Assembly (NCBI GenBank): GCA_036925085.1
Contig: JAUPFP010000027.1
Coordinates: 620,001 to 684,000 of the forward strand
Reading direction: 5' to 3'
Length of the DNA: 64,000 nucleotides
From: Brachycybe producta
Taxonomy: Eukaryota > Arthropoda > Diplopoda > Playtdesmida > Andrognathidae
Shown: positions 1 through 11,800 of the stretch, one piece after another
Numbering within the stretch: position 1 is the first letter of the stretch
How the letters are laid out: every line of letters begins with the position of its first letter
Translations under genes and position numbers: made by a program
The notes under the pieces: model-generated
Told to the model about the DNA's origin: nothing
Database searches by the model: none
What the model saw: the letters and a program-made list of their open reading frames with translations, nothing else

Positions 1-1018
1 AAATCTAAAAAAAAAATTACGAATCTGTATCTCTCCCTCCCATATATTTTAATGAAGATATAGTAAAATCAAGACGTGAAAACAAAATTCTATTGAAATT
101 ATTATTAAAACAATGATATAAAAATCTAACTTTTTTATTCAAAATTTTGTACAGTTCAATTATAACAAAAAAAAAATAAGTTGAGATCAAAGATTTAGGC
201 ATTTATATTATATAATACAAAATCTTGCAAAGTCTAAAAAAAAATTATGAAAACAAAAAAATTGATATATAAAAATTGATTGTAGATGATAGTTTTTGAA
301 GTTTATTTTGTATTTAAATTGTAATAATGAATTTTCCTTTCTTTCTTTCTTTCTCTCGAAATTTAAGACATTTAACCAGGGCCTTTAATCTTTAATTCAA
401 TATAAATATATATGGTTTAGTTTCTTTCGTTTTTTTTTAATTTCTAATTATTAATAACTAACTTTAACCCCCTCAGAAACAACTTTTATAAATTGTTTCA
501 TAAAAACGGGTTTTATTTTTTAATTATTTGTACGCGTTGTGACAGGTTTTGAATTTTATTTATCATCAGATGCTCAGAATTAATGACAGATTGCTACCTC
601 GGCATAAAAAGGACATTTAAAAAACACAACAACAACATTCTCTTGTGATGTTGTTTTCATTGTTAATTATTTTTTTATTTAAAGAGTTACTTCAATTTGT
701 CAATTACTTTTTTTTTCTTCTTCTCATATTTAAAAACAGCACTTGTTATTAAAAAAAAAGCCATGAGGTATTTTAAAGCAAAAAGTTTTTCGTACTTTTT
801 TTGAGATTTCTTCTGCAGCTGTCAAATTCTAAAAAAAAAGTTTTTTTCGCATATTTTTCCACTTGTGGAAATAAATGTAACTTATTATTTCTCAAAAGTT
901 AGCTTTTTTACACGTTCCTCTAGTGTTTTTCAATGGCTTCTTGATTCATTTCAATTTTTGTAAGCAAAATCTGCTTCTTTTTAGCTTTTAAAAAAGGCAT
1001 ATTGGTTCACGAATTACA

Positions 1019-1506
1019 ATACCGCCTTGTTTCCGTTATATAAAGTAACTGCAATTTTATAACCATGGTTATAGTTAACTGCAGTTTTGCAACCAAGGTT
1101 AAGTTAGCTGCAGTTTAATAACTGAAGTTATAGCTAATTGCAGTTTTATAACCAAGGTTGTAGTTAACTTCAATTTTATAACCATGGTTAGTTTCCAGCT
1201 AGACAGTGTTTTGGTGGGTTTTCATTTTATTTAAACCTGTAGTTTAAACCAGTCGTAAAGCCTGTAGTTAAATGATTATGTGTCACTTCATGTTAGACAT
1301 ACATCCTGTTCTTTTTTGTAAGCCAAATTTGTCTTCAAAACAGGAAGTGACGTTTATTCATTAAATAATGTGGTTAACCATGATGTATAAAAGCAGTTGA
1401 GTTAACCCCATTGTTGGCAAATTTAACTGTGGTTAATGTAACCAAATTTGTTTCTATTAAAAATTGTGGTTATCATTTTTAACTTTTATAATGGAAACGA
1501 GGTATA
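1019..1506. mobile_element. MITE-like element with TIRs and internal minisatellite
   Basis: The ends are imperfect inverted repeats: about TACCGCCTTGTTTCCGTTAT at the left and the complement of a similar string (ATGGAAACGAGGTA) at the right, next to TA dinucleotides. Inside, 1046-1191 holds about five diverged units of roughly 30 bp, each with a GCAGTTTTATAACC-like core and often the palindrome TAACCATGGTTA. No coding capacity is visible. TA-flanked ends suggest a Tc1/mariner-type non-autonomous element, which is inference. Confidence 0.5.
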
Positions 1507-1512
1507 AGGTGC

Positions 1513-1638
1513 GTATTCTTAATGAATGGTTTATCAAATGTAAAGCTAAATTCATCAACATTTTACATGAAACTTCATATCTAAAGTGTTGATATAAGTT
1601 TAGCTAAACTTTGACTTTAAACATTCATTAAGAATATT
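1513..1638. repeat. Foldback repeat, arms about 50 bp
   Basis: The left arm starts ATTCTTAATGAATG and the right arm ends CATTCATTAAGAAT. The inner parts also pair (AAGCTAAATTCATCAACA against TGTTGATATAAGTTTAGCT, with mismatches). It abuts the element at 1019-1506, so the two may be parts of one larger element. Confidence 0.5.
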
Positions 1639-2113
1639 GTTCTAATTGCTAATTTGTGCTTTGCTCGTTAACTTAGAATGTTAGAAAAATACAAATTGTA
1701 TATAGTTCAGGGATCTTTTTTGTGTGAATTGCTTTTTTTTGTGCCAAGTTAATTTGCTTTTGAATTATTTTGTTAATCACTAAACGAACTAAATGTCTTG
1801 TGTATTTTATTTTTTTTTTAAAAAAAAAAAAGATTTCATTTTATGTATTTACATAGTGGGCTTCTAATTCAGGTATTTTATTTCATTGTTTTTTTGTTTC
1901 TTGGTAGCAAATTTCATTCAATGTCATATTTAGTAATTAGTAATAATTTTGGTCAAATTAAAAGTGGGCCTTAGTTTTTTTTTTTGTCCATTCCACACTG
2001 TACACGGGTTATATTATTAGCTACAACAAATCCTATCTTACAAATTGTCCCCAAAAAAAAACAATTTTTAAGATTGTATTTGACTTGCTTTTTCTCTCTG
2101 TTTTAGCCATGAT

Positions 2114-2412
2114 TAAGGGTTGGATTTTTATGCAATATCAAAAGCAAATGTTTCTCAATCTGTGGCTCTTAAGTGCCAATTTTGAAGTAATCGTCATTTT
2201 AAAGCAACTGATATTATGTTTTTGCTAATCAGAAAAGGATGGTTAGAGGCTAGTTGTCTGGTTACTATCAGTTGTTAACTAAAAAATTCTATCCTTTAAC
2301 CAGTGCTTTTGGTTGAAAAAAATCATAGGTTTGATCTACTTCATTACTGGCACTTCACAATTGGCACTTGGACCACAGATATTGATATTGCATAAAAATC
2401 GGAGTCCTAGGC
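2114..2412. mobile_element. Foldback element family A, copy 1
   Basis: Long inverted arms begin near GGATTTTTATGCAATATCA and end near TGATATTGCATAAAAATC. An inner inverted pair is GGTTAGAGGCTAG / CTTTAACCAG. Two further copies lie at 46186-46470 and 54288-54604 with the same outer arms and the same inner GGTTAGAG motif. No ORF; non-autonomous. Confidence 0.65.
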
Positions 2413-5400
2413 ATGAATATTATTTAGAAAATATTTTTTTGTTAATTATTTTTTAAGATTTCACATTGTTCGAACCATTAAAACGCCACAACTGTTCTCT
2501 TTTTTTTTTTTTGTATCTTTCTGAAGTAATTTTCTTGTTAATGTTGGGAACCACTTTTTCTTATTTAGTTAGTTATGTTAATTTATTGATTTCATACCTT
2601 TTTTTTTTTGCGTGTTTTAAGTATAATTTAAAATTGCAAATATTTTAAGCTTTTCTTTTTGTTGTTGTTGTAAATGTTTGCTTAAAAATTAATTCGCAAT
2701 TTTCAACACACACAAAAAACCCCGACAAACAACATATCTTGATAAATTCCATATTTCAATAGTTTCTATTTGGCCATGACAATGTGTAAAAATTATTGTA
2801 AATGTTTCTTATTGTATATTGCTAATTATTGCTATAATCATGTTTCAACATTGTTTTTTTTTTTTTGCCTCGTTCTGAATTTTCTTAGCTATTGTTTCCC
2901 CCCCCCCCCCCCCCAATTCACTTTTGTGTCTCAACACCCTTTCTATAGAAAAAGAGTGAATACGAATAGATGATTTTCTTCGCCTTTGATGTGTTTGTTA
3001 GGTGAGAGAGTGTCACTCAATCAAAAAGACAAGAAAACAAAAATATCTGCAGCAAAAATTCTTTTTATTACTTATTATGGTGGTTGAATAGTTGAATTTT
3101 TTTGCTGCAGTTTTGCAGCGAAAATTTTAAAGATATTCAAAGAAACTTTTTCTGGAGAAATATTATGAAAAATATTCAAAGTGTTTTAGAAACTAGAGGT
3201 ATTCTTTTAGCAGCTGCTAGCCTGCAAGCTAAAGCCCCCATTCACTAGGCGAGCGTAACCAACGACCCGACTGTCAACTACAACCCGACTGGCTCGTCTC
3301 TTGCTCGTACACTAGGTGTATTTCTAATAGTAACTTATTTACTTATAGTCGTCCAGACTCCTAGTTGTGTTCCTCATGGCTCGCAATAAAAACAAACTGG
3401 TTAAAAAAAAATAAAACGTCTTGGATGTGGTAAACAATGTTTGCCAACATAACTGTTAAAAACCGTTCGAGCTGGTTTGAGGTTCGGTCGGAGCTCGACG
3501 GTTTGCAGAGCGAGCCACCAACCACGAGCTATCCTATTCACTCCCGAACATGTCCGTGCCTACCAAGGTCACGAGCCGGTTTACCAACTAGCTCACAAGT
3601 CTTAAGGCTGCAACGTTGTTAAGTAGGTTTTCCCAAAACTGTGAAATATGGCGAAAAAGCAGTACATTCTCCTAACATAGAGGCTAAGCGGCCGCTAATC
3701 GAAAAAAAAAATTCCGACACTAGAATAGTTGGTGATATTGCTGTTTATTTGTCCGAGGATGGTTTGACAATAGAACTCGCTTTTGCATACGATTTCGTGT
3801 AGGAAAATCATATTTTAATTATGGAGCTTCTTATTTTCTGACAATGGATTATTTTGGCTGCACCAGAACACATTGCAATTTTTTGGGGTTTTTTAGTTTT
3901 GACAATACATTTTACATGCTGTAAATTGGATTCTTGATGTTTACGGATTCATTTTCCAAATTAAAAAAAAAAAAATTTTTTTTCCATGAATATCTTACAA
4001 ATTAAACTTTCTATGGTAGTTTGAAAAATATTGATGCACCTCTAAAAGGGGATCATTTTCAGACAAATATAAAATGGTTTATTTTCTAAGATGTTATTGC
4101 CATAGTAGAAAAAAAAAGACTTTTAGCTTTTTTTAAACAATTTTGAATTTTGTCATAATGATGCTGTTTCTGAAGAAAGTTTACCTGACATTTATGAGTT
4201 TGAAAACAACTTTTCAGTCTGGTGTTATATCTATGAAAAATTGCACGCGTGGCCTCACAGTGCCACGTATTCATTGGAAAGTACTGAGATACATTTTTTT
4301 TATTCAGGTATTTTGTGTCTGATTGTCTTTTTCTTTTGATAGATATCTCTCACCTTAAGTAACTTAAAACAAATTCTTATTACAACACCAAACACAGCAG
4401 CCTATCTTAATTCAAAGTTGGCTTGCATACCTTTTCTTCTAGTATACCATTACAAATTTACACTTAATTGAATATAACCACACACTGTACAATAATAATA
4501 TTCAATGTTACTCTTTCTCTCTCTCTCTCTCTCCGGGTTTTATAAAATATTAATGTCATTTGTATACCTCTTTCTCCCTCTCTTTTTCTCTTGTGAATGT
4601 GATTTGTCTTACATACTTAAAAAAAATCACGTATATATTGAAAAACAAATTATTTTTTTCTGGTTCAAACTGTAGTAAGAGGACCACCTATGTGTTATAT
4701 ATAAATTCATTATTAATCATTACAGAAAATCATCTTTCGTTGTATTTTTTTTTTTAAATTTACCTACTGCTCATTATGTCGTACTTGTTATGAGAACCGT
4801 AATTGAACTAAATCAATATTTAGTCTTCCCGTTTTTTTTTTGTTTTTTTTCAATTATAGTGTTATTTCAAAAGTAATCTTTTGTTATACATTTTGTAGAT
4901 CTACTTTTTATTTTGTAAAGTAACGGGTTAAAAGAATCACTACAAAATGGGGAAGTGTGATAAAAACACACATAATCGGTGTCTCAAGAAAGTAGTTTAC
5001 CTTACAATTATTACTTTCAAAAGTAATTGTAGTTATTTTTGAAAGTAATTTATCTTAACACACAAGTAATTACAATACTTTTTAATGTAATTACAATTAC
5101 TTTTTTTGAAGTAATTACAATTTCTTTCAGCACTGAAAAAAAAAAAACATTTGGTTTATTAAATATATTCAGGAAGTTAGTTAAACAAATTTCGAACTTA
5201 ATATTTTTTCTACCTCGATCTTTTTTTTTTAAAAAAAACCTCAAACCTGGGTTGGTAGAAAATATATTTTTACGACATTTTGATTTTACGGTTACCTCTT
5301 GTGTCAAGTTATTCTTGTTGTAAAGAAAAATCACTTTTTTTTTCATTCAAATTCATGGTTTTGATTTTGTTTCTCATTCATTTTCATACATACAAAAAAA

Positions 5401-5567
5401 AAGACATTCATATATATATGTTTGCTCAATACCGAGACCTGTTTCAAATTGTTCATTTCATTTTTTCAATTTTTGGTGGTGAACGTAGTTTTCAAACCAA
5501 GCTTTTATGCATGGTTTGCTGACTTATTATTTGAGCAACCACAATTGCACTTTTTTTTAATTAAAAA
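2413..5567. other. Intergenic AT-rich sequence, no gene seen
   Basis: Mostly homopolymer-rich sequence. It contains a poly-C run near 2899-2914, a (CT)n microsatellite near 4512-4533, and a less AT-rich patch at about 3225-3640 with repeated CGAGC/GCTCG motifs that may be an old inserted repeat. Short ORFs here are low complexity (poly-F/K) and have no family resemblance I recognise. Confidence 0.5.
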
Positions 5568-5795
5568 AGAGACTGGTTAAAGGCTAGAAATCTCTATATT
5601 TAAATAATACTAATCTATAGGATAAAACGAATTATGCTTTTTGCAATCAGAGACTGGTTAGAGGCCAGAGTCAATGTACAACTTGAGGGCTAGTTGTAGG
5701 TGAACTCTAGCCTCTAACCAGTCTTTTTTTATTACAAAAAGAATAATTCTTTTTGCTTTATTAATCTAGCTAAAGACTAGAAAATTCCTAGCCTG
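5568..5795. repeat. Foldback repeat with CTGGTTAGAGGC arms
   Basis: AGACTGGTTAGAGGCCAGA at about 5650 is matched in inverse by CTCTAGCCTCTAACCAGTCT near 5705-5725. Related arms flank it (GACTGGTTAAAGGCTAGAA near 5571). The same core occurs inside family A copies and at 42585-42725 and 49371-49475. Confidence 0.5.
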
Positions 5796-6605
5796 TAATT
5801 AACTTTTGTTGATTGGGGGAAAAAAAGGTAGAATTGTTGTTTCTCTATTTTATTTGTGTATACTGCCAAAAGAATGCTTTTGCAGCCAGCCTAAATCCAT
5901 CAATCGTTATATTTTATTAGAAATGAAAATATTGCCGAGATCCAGACCTCTTTTAATTTCTATGTTTAATTGTTAATCACTAGTTTATATCTTCTTTTTT
6001 GTTGTTGTTGTTGTATCTCATATTCAAGTCTTATTAGTCTTTCTCGACAATAGCTGTTACAGATGTTTATCAATATAAGTTGAGCAGATTTACTACTGTG
6101 TACGAGTATATGGTGTATATATAATTATATATATTAGGCCGAACTCTTATTTCATTTGTTTAGTGTTAATTGCAGCGAAATTTCATGATCATTCTTTAAA
6201 CAAAAGAAAAAGACAATATTCTTTCCGAATCAGCTTTATTGTTTTTTTTTTTTTTTGGCTCTCTTAGTTCTCATCATCAAGATTTATCTAGTTTCTCACA
6301 TATGAGAAAAAAATACAGAGAAAAGAACTTAGTTAAACGTTTTAATTTTGGATCTCGGCACATAAAATGATGAAAACAATGAAATAAATCATACATGCAC
6401 GACCATGTCATTTTTTTGTGTGTGGTCAAATTACTGTCATCATCATCATTTGTAGAAGAAAACATTGTGTATTTCATAAACCATATATATATGGCATCTC
6501 TTTTAATTGGCACATTTTTTTTTCCTGTTATTATCAGAAATAGTTTTATGATTATATATTATTATCATTGTGAAATAAATTCGGATATTTAGAAAAATGT
6601 CTCCC

Positions 6606-6611
6606 TTTATT
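6606..6611 (-). terminator. Poly(A) signal AATAAA for ORC4
   Basis: TTTATT on the + strand reads AATAAA on the - strand, about 40 bp past the ORC4 stop codon. Confidence 0.5.
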
Positions 6612-6650
6612 TTTTACAATTCATCTTAAAAAAAACACACGTTACAAATT

Positions 6651-8828
6651 TTAAGTGACAAGTGAAGAAGCCCACTGTTTAATATCTGTAGGAAGACTCT
6701 TTATGTTCGTAACTTCCAAAATCTGAGACGGTTCGAGTACGAGAGTGACCAATTGGTATCGTTTCTGAATTTGTGACGTCGCTCTGTCCGTAACCTGAAC
6801 TAATTCCAGATCCATGAGGTGTTCGAAAGATTTCATGACGATTTCTTTGTCGTATAAGAACGTCGAACAACGAGATGCAAATTTCAAGTATTCTTTATAA
6901 ATCATTTCAAAATTGAACGGTTCTCCGTCGTACACTTCGGTGAGTCTTCTCATTGCTAGTACGAGACACAGCTCGAGCATGGATAATCCATTTAACATTA
7001 AAGACTTTGAATTTTGAGATAAATACTCGTAAGAATCCTCGAAGTCTCGTACGATCGGAAATGGACTGGTCGAGCCATCGTGAGACAGTCGACATATCGG
7101 AAGCATCTATAGATGTACAACGAATGAGTACATTTTTAACGCGCGTGTAAGATTCTCAATTAAATAAATTAAGACTTATACCAGAAACGACTTCAGAGTT
7201 CTCGCATCCTTCGTAAAGTGAAATAACTTTCTAAGGATATCCAAAAAAGATTTGTTTTGCAACAGATCCTATCATAATTTAAAAAATCTAATAAAGATGT
7301 GTTATTAACAGCTGATTTTCGAAACTCTTGATTATTCTGTTTTCGAATCAACAATAAAGAAAAATTGGAAGTGTGTTAGACACTAGAACGGTTAGCGGAA
7401 ATCACTCGAATATTATTTTCAAAGTTGATATCTTTTAAAATAAACTTTTTATGGACAAAAAAATATAAAATTTCGTCTGCTGAAAATTGGGTCATTTTAA
7501 AAGTGATGCAAAAAGTTTATTTTAAAAGATATCATCACGAAAATACTCTTAAAAGGTTGAGCTAACCTTCTAACCTCTAAAACACATTCAAGTTTCTCTT
7601 TATTTCCCTCTCGAAAGACAAAACAACCAAAGTTCGAGGGGTGTTTACACTTTAAAACTATTTTAATCAAAGCGTTATCATCATACTTTTAACCATTTTC
7701 GCCAGTTTGATGCATAATCTTTATCAACAAAATCTCGTGGTAACTTCAGAAGAGATCGAAACAAGTCGAGATATTCTTCGAACGTGAAATTTGAGAACAT
7801 GTTAATCTTTCGATGAGAGAACCTCGATTTAACGCGTTTTTCGAGAAGTTCTAGGACATCCTGTAAGTTTATAAAAAAAAAAAAAAAGTTATTACGTTTC
7901 ACATGAATCTCGTTTGTTTTTACCAGTCGGCAAGTCAGTCCGATCACGGCAATGGGAGTTTTCTGCGTCTGTGTTACGTCAAAAAGATTATAAAGCAGAG
8001 TCTGATTGTGATGACCACAAAACAAATCGAATTCTTCCAACACAAAAAATATGGCCTTGCTTTGTTCGTCGCCTATCAATATAACAAGAAAAGCATTCAG
8101 AAAAATTCATTTTGCATTAATTTGAAACTAATATTTTACCACTTTTAAGAGCTTCTAACAGAAATCTTAAATTCTCTGCAAAACTACCCTGTAAATTAGC
8201 GAGAATAAGAAAGTTTTATGACAATATCATAACCACAGAAGTGAGTGTTTTAGACGAATTTACAAAAACACGATCTTCGACAGCGTTTTCCAGTTGCAAT
8301 TGTCTCGTAATCTCTTTTATCGCAATTCGATCGTCCGTTTGAAGTAAACCTACGTTCATAAATGCAAATGATTTATTAAAAAAACATCGGTATTTATTAG
8401 AAAACGTTTTAGGAAAGAGCTATAGCTACCGTTCAATGAGACAAGAATCACATCGACACTCATAGAACTTTCATCAATTTCTTTCAAAACAGTCCTCAGC
8501 AACTACAAAAAAGAAACAAAGAATATATTGTTAATAACCGCGTGGTGATGATTGAAATAATATGTTTTTACAGTCGTTTTTCCACATCCTCGCGGTCCAA
8601 TGATAAGCAAAGAATTACTTTCACCAACTGAAACGGTCCTTTGGAGAATTTCTGAAAGATCTCTTTTTAAAAACCAAATTTAACAAATATAATTGTCACT
8701 ATTTGTAACGTATCTTATTGAATTCACCTCTTCTGAGATTCGTAACCGAATAATTTAGTAGAATCATCAAAATCTGTCAATCGTTTTCGAAGTAATTCTC
8801 GAGCAGCTTCCACAACTGAATACGACAT
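6651..8828 (-). CDS. ORC4: Origin recognition complex subunit 4 (ORC4)
   Basis: AAA+ subunit of the origin recognition complex, which binds origins in the nucleus and loads the MCM helicase with CDC6 and CDT1. Nine coding exons joined in phase (- strand): 8728-8828, 8572-8662, 8430-8502, 8264-8349, 8140-8188, 7924-8072, 7687-7860, 7182-7268, 6651-7106, giving 421 aa (human ORC4 is 436). Seen: Walker [10 protein letters not shown] at about residues 56-64; Walker B region FVLEEFDLF at about 143-151; the ORC4 signature [12 protein letters not shown] and [13 protein letters not shown]; a C-terminal winged-helix region in the last exon ([12 protein letters not shown]). The first Walker B acid is Glu where the human protein has Asp. 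The start ATG at 8828 gives [13 protein letters not shown], close to the expected N-terminus. The 7269-7686 intron holds a foldback repeat. The 5' end lies at the edge of the satellite array. Confidence 0.95.
7303..7665. mobile_element. Foldback element family B in ORC4 intron
   Basis: This palindromic repeat fills nearly all of the intron 7269-7686. Shared landmarks are GATATCTTTTAAAATAAAC near one side of the centre, its complement AAAAGTTTATTTTAAAAGAT, then GAGCTAACCTTCTAACCTC and a TTTACACTTTAAAAC end. Relatives: 47355-47735, 53060-53990 (interrupted), 54890-55200, 57878-58266, partial at 45180-45360. Confidence 0.6.
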
Positions 8829-8869
8829 TGTCACAATTTCAATCTGTTGGATTTATAAGTTAACCCTTC

Positions 8870-11800
8870 TTTATGACAGGCAAATAAGCGCAGTAAAATA
8901 GTCGTTTGCCCGCCCTTTTATGAGAGGTTACTTCTAATTGGTTTGTTATTTAGTCTGAAGTCACATGCTCTGCCCTTCTCACTTTCTAATTGGTTGATAT
9001 TTGGTCTGACGCTTATAAAAGGGCGAGGCAAACGATAGTTTTGTGTTGAGCACACTTGCCTGTCTATGTAATGTATCTATGTATAGTTGATTACAGCGCC
9101 GCCTATAAATGAAAAATAATTAAAAAAGTTCTATGTTAAAAATCTTATACCTCAAAAAAAAGTTTTTGCTTTTTGGCAAAAAATTTTTAATGGAGACGGT
9201 GGCTCCATCTACTTTGGCTGATTTTTTTTTTTAATTTTTTTATAGTTTGGGTCTATTGTTAAACAATTCCTACGTATAATTTTATTAGTTAGACTGTTAC
9301 AGTTGTCTGTTTAGCTGTAATGTTAAGACTACTGCTTCCTGAGCTAGAGTTCTGTGGTTCGAGCCTCAGTTGTGTCTCATAAATTGTGTTAAATTCTTAG
9401 TTTTTAATGCATTTAAATTTTTGAAACAAACTTAAATTTATTTATTGTTAAAAATCTTTTTTGTTGTGTTACTGGGTCTAATGTCAAATGGCCCGCCCTT
9501 TTCATTTCTAATTGGTTGATATTTGGTCTGACGTTCATAAAAGGAAGGAGCCAAACAAATTCTGAAGCTGTCTACAGATGAATGTGCCCCAAAGTTAATT
9601 TTTTTCTGACTTATAAATATTGTGATATCTATGGTTATAGACTAGCTACTATGTAAGTGGTAACAGTTTCTCATATTTTTTTCGAATTTTACATTTCCCC
9701 AATTATATGGGCTTTTTAGACCCTCTTGGGGCCTTTTCAAATTGTTTCAGGTCTTAAATCAAGGTTGGTAGAGAGAAGAATCTAACCTCTAACCCATTAA
9801 CCTAACCTAACCCAACACTAACGGACTAACCTAACCTAACCTAACACTTTATACATGGACTCTATGTAATAGTTGATTATAGCGCCCCTGTCTTCAAACA
9901 TTTCAAACATTAATTAAAAAAGTTCTATGTTAAAAATCCTATACCTCAAAAAAAAGTTTTTGCTTTTTGGCAAATTTTTTTAATGGAGACGGTGGCTCCA
10001 TCTACTTTGGCTGAATTTTTTTTTAAATTTATTTTATAGATTTGTTTGATGTATTGTTTAACAAATCCTTAGTATAATTTTTTAATTTGACCCTTGTCAG
10101 TCTGGCTGTATTGGTAATGTCTCTTGCTTGTGAACTTGTGTCCATGGGTTCAAACCTCAGCAGTGTCTCTTTGTCATTTTAATATTTTAAAATTGTTAAA
10201 ATAAACATATCTATATTTATTGTTAAAATGATGTCACGTGCCCCGCCCTATAATGTTAGATGGCATTGTCTAATTGGTTGATATTTGGTCTGATGCTTAT
10301 ATATAAAAGGGCAGGGCAAACGATCTTCTTCCGCTGTCTCCAAACACCTGACAGGTATCAGTAGACAGCTTCAGAATTTTTTGTCTCCGCCCTTTTATGA
10401 GCGTCATCAATTTCTAACTCAACACTAACCCACTAACCTAACCTAACTTAACACTTTATACATGGACTCTATGTAATAGTTGATTGTAGCGCTGCCTGTC
10501 TTCAAACATTTCAAACATTAATTAAAAAGTTCCATGTTAAAAATCCTATACCTTCAAAAAAAGTTTTTGCTTTTTGGCAAAATTTTTTTAATGGAGATGG
10601 TGGCTCCATCTACTTTGGCTGAATTTTTTTTTAAATTTATTTTATAGATTTGTTTGATGTATTGTTTAACAAATCCTTAGTATAATTTATTAATTTGACA
10701 GTTGTCAGTATGGCTGTATTGGTAATGTGTCTGGCTTGTGAACTTGTGTCCATGGGTTCAAACCTCAGCAGTGTCTCTTTGTCATTTTAATATTTTAAAA
10801 TTGTTAAAATAAACATATCTATATTTATTGTTAAAATGATGTCACGTGCCCCGCCCTTTTATGTTAGATGGCATTGTCTAATTGGTTGATATTTGGTCTG
10901 ATGCTTATATATAAAAGGGCAGGGCAAACGATCTTCTTCCGCTGTCTCCAAACACCTGACAGGTATCAGTAGACAGCTTCAGAATTTTTTGTCTCCGCCC
11001 TTTTATGAGCGTCATCAATTTCTAACTCAACACTAACCCACTAACCTAACCTAACTTAACACTTTATACATGGACTCTATGTAATAGTTGATTGTAGCGC
11101 TGCCTGTCTTCAAACATTTCAAACATTAATTAAAAAGTTCCATGTTAAAAATCCTATACCTTCAAAAAAAGTTTTTGCTTTTTGGCAAAATTTTTTTAAT
11201 GGAGATGGTGGCTCCATCTACTTTGGCTGAATTTTTTTTTTAATTTATTTTATAGATTTGTTTGATGTATTGTTTAACAAATCCTTAGTATAATTTATTA
11301 ATTTGACAGTTGTCAGTATGGCTGTATTGGTAATGTGTCTGGCTTGTGAACTTGTGTCCATGGGTTCAAACCTCAGCAGTGTCTCTTTGTCATTTTAATA
11401 TTTTAAAATTGTTAAAATAAACATATCTATATTTATTGTTAAAATGATGTCACGTGCCCCGCCCTTTTATGTTAGATGGCATTGTCTAATTGGTTGATAT
11501 TTGGTCTGACGCTTATATATAAAAGGGCAGGGCAAACGACCTTCTTCCGCTGTCTCCAAACACCTGACAGGCATCAGTAGACAGCTTCAGAATTTTTTGT
11601 CTCCGCCCTTTTATGAGCGTCATCAATTTCTAACTCAACACTAACCCACTAACCTAACCTAACTTAACACTTTATACATGGACTCTATGTAATAGTTGAT
11701 TGTAGCGCCACCTGTCTTCAAACATTTCAAACATTAATTAAAAAGTTCCATGTTAAAAATCCTATACCTTCAAAAAAAGTTTTTGCTTTTTGGCAAAATT

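Noticed and set aside
5039..5346. Overlapping 94- and 98-aa frames on opposite strands
   Set aside because: Low-complexity Lys/Phe/Ile sequence from AT-rich inverted repeats; no coding features.
9780..9850. Interstitial telomere (CCTAA repeats)
   Set aside because: Runs are short and repeated inside each satellite unit; they are part of the monomer, not a chromosome end or fusion point.
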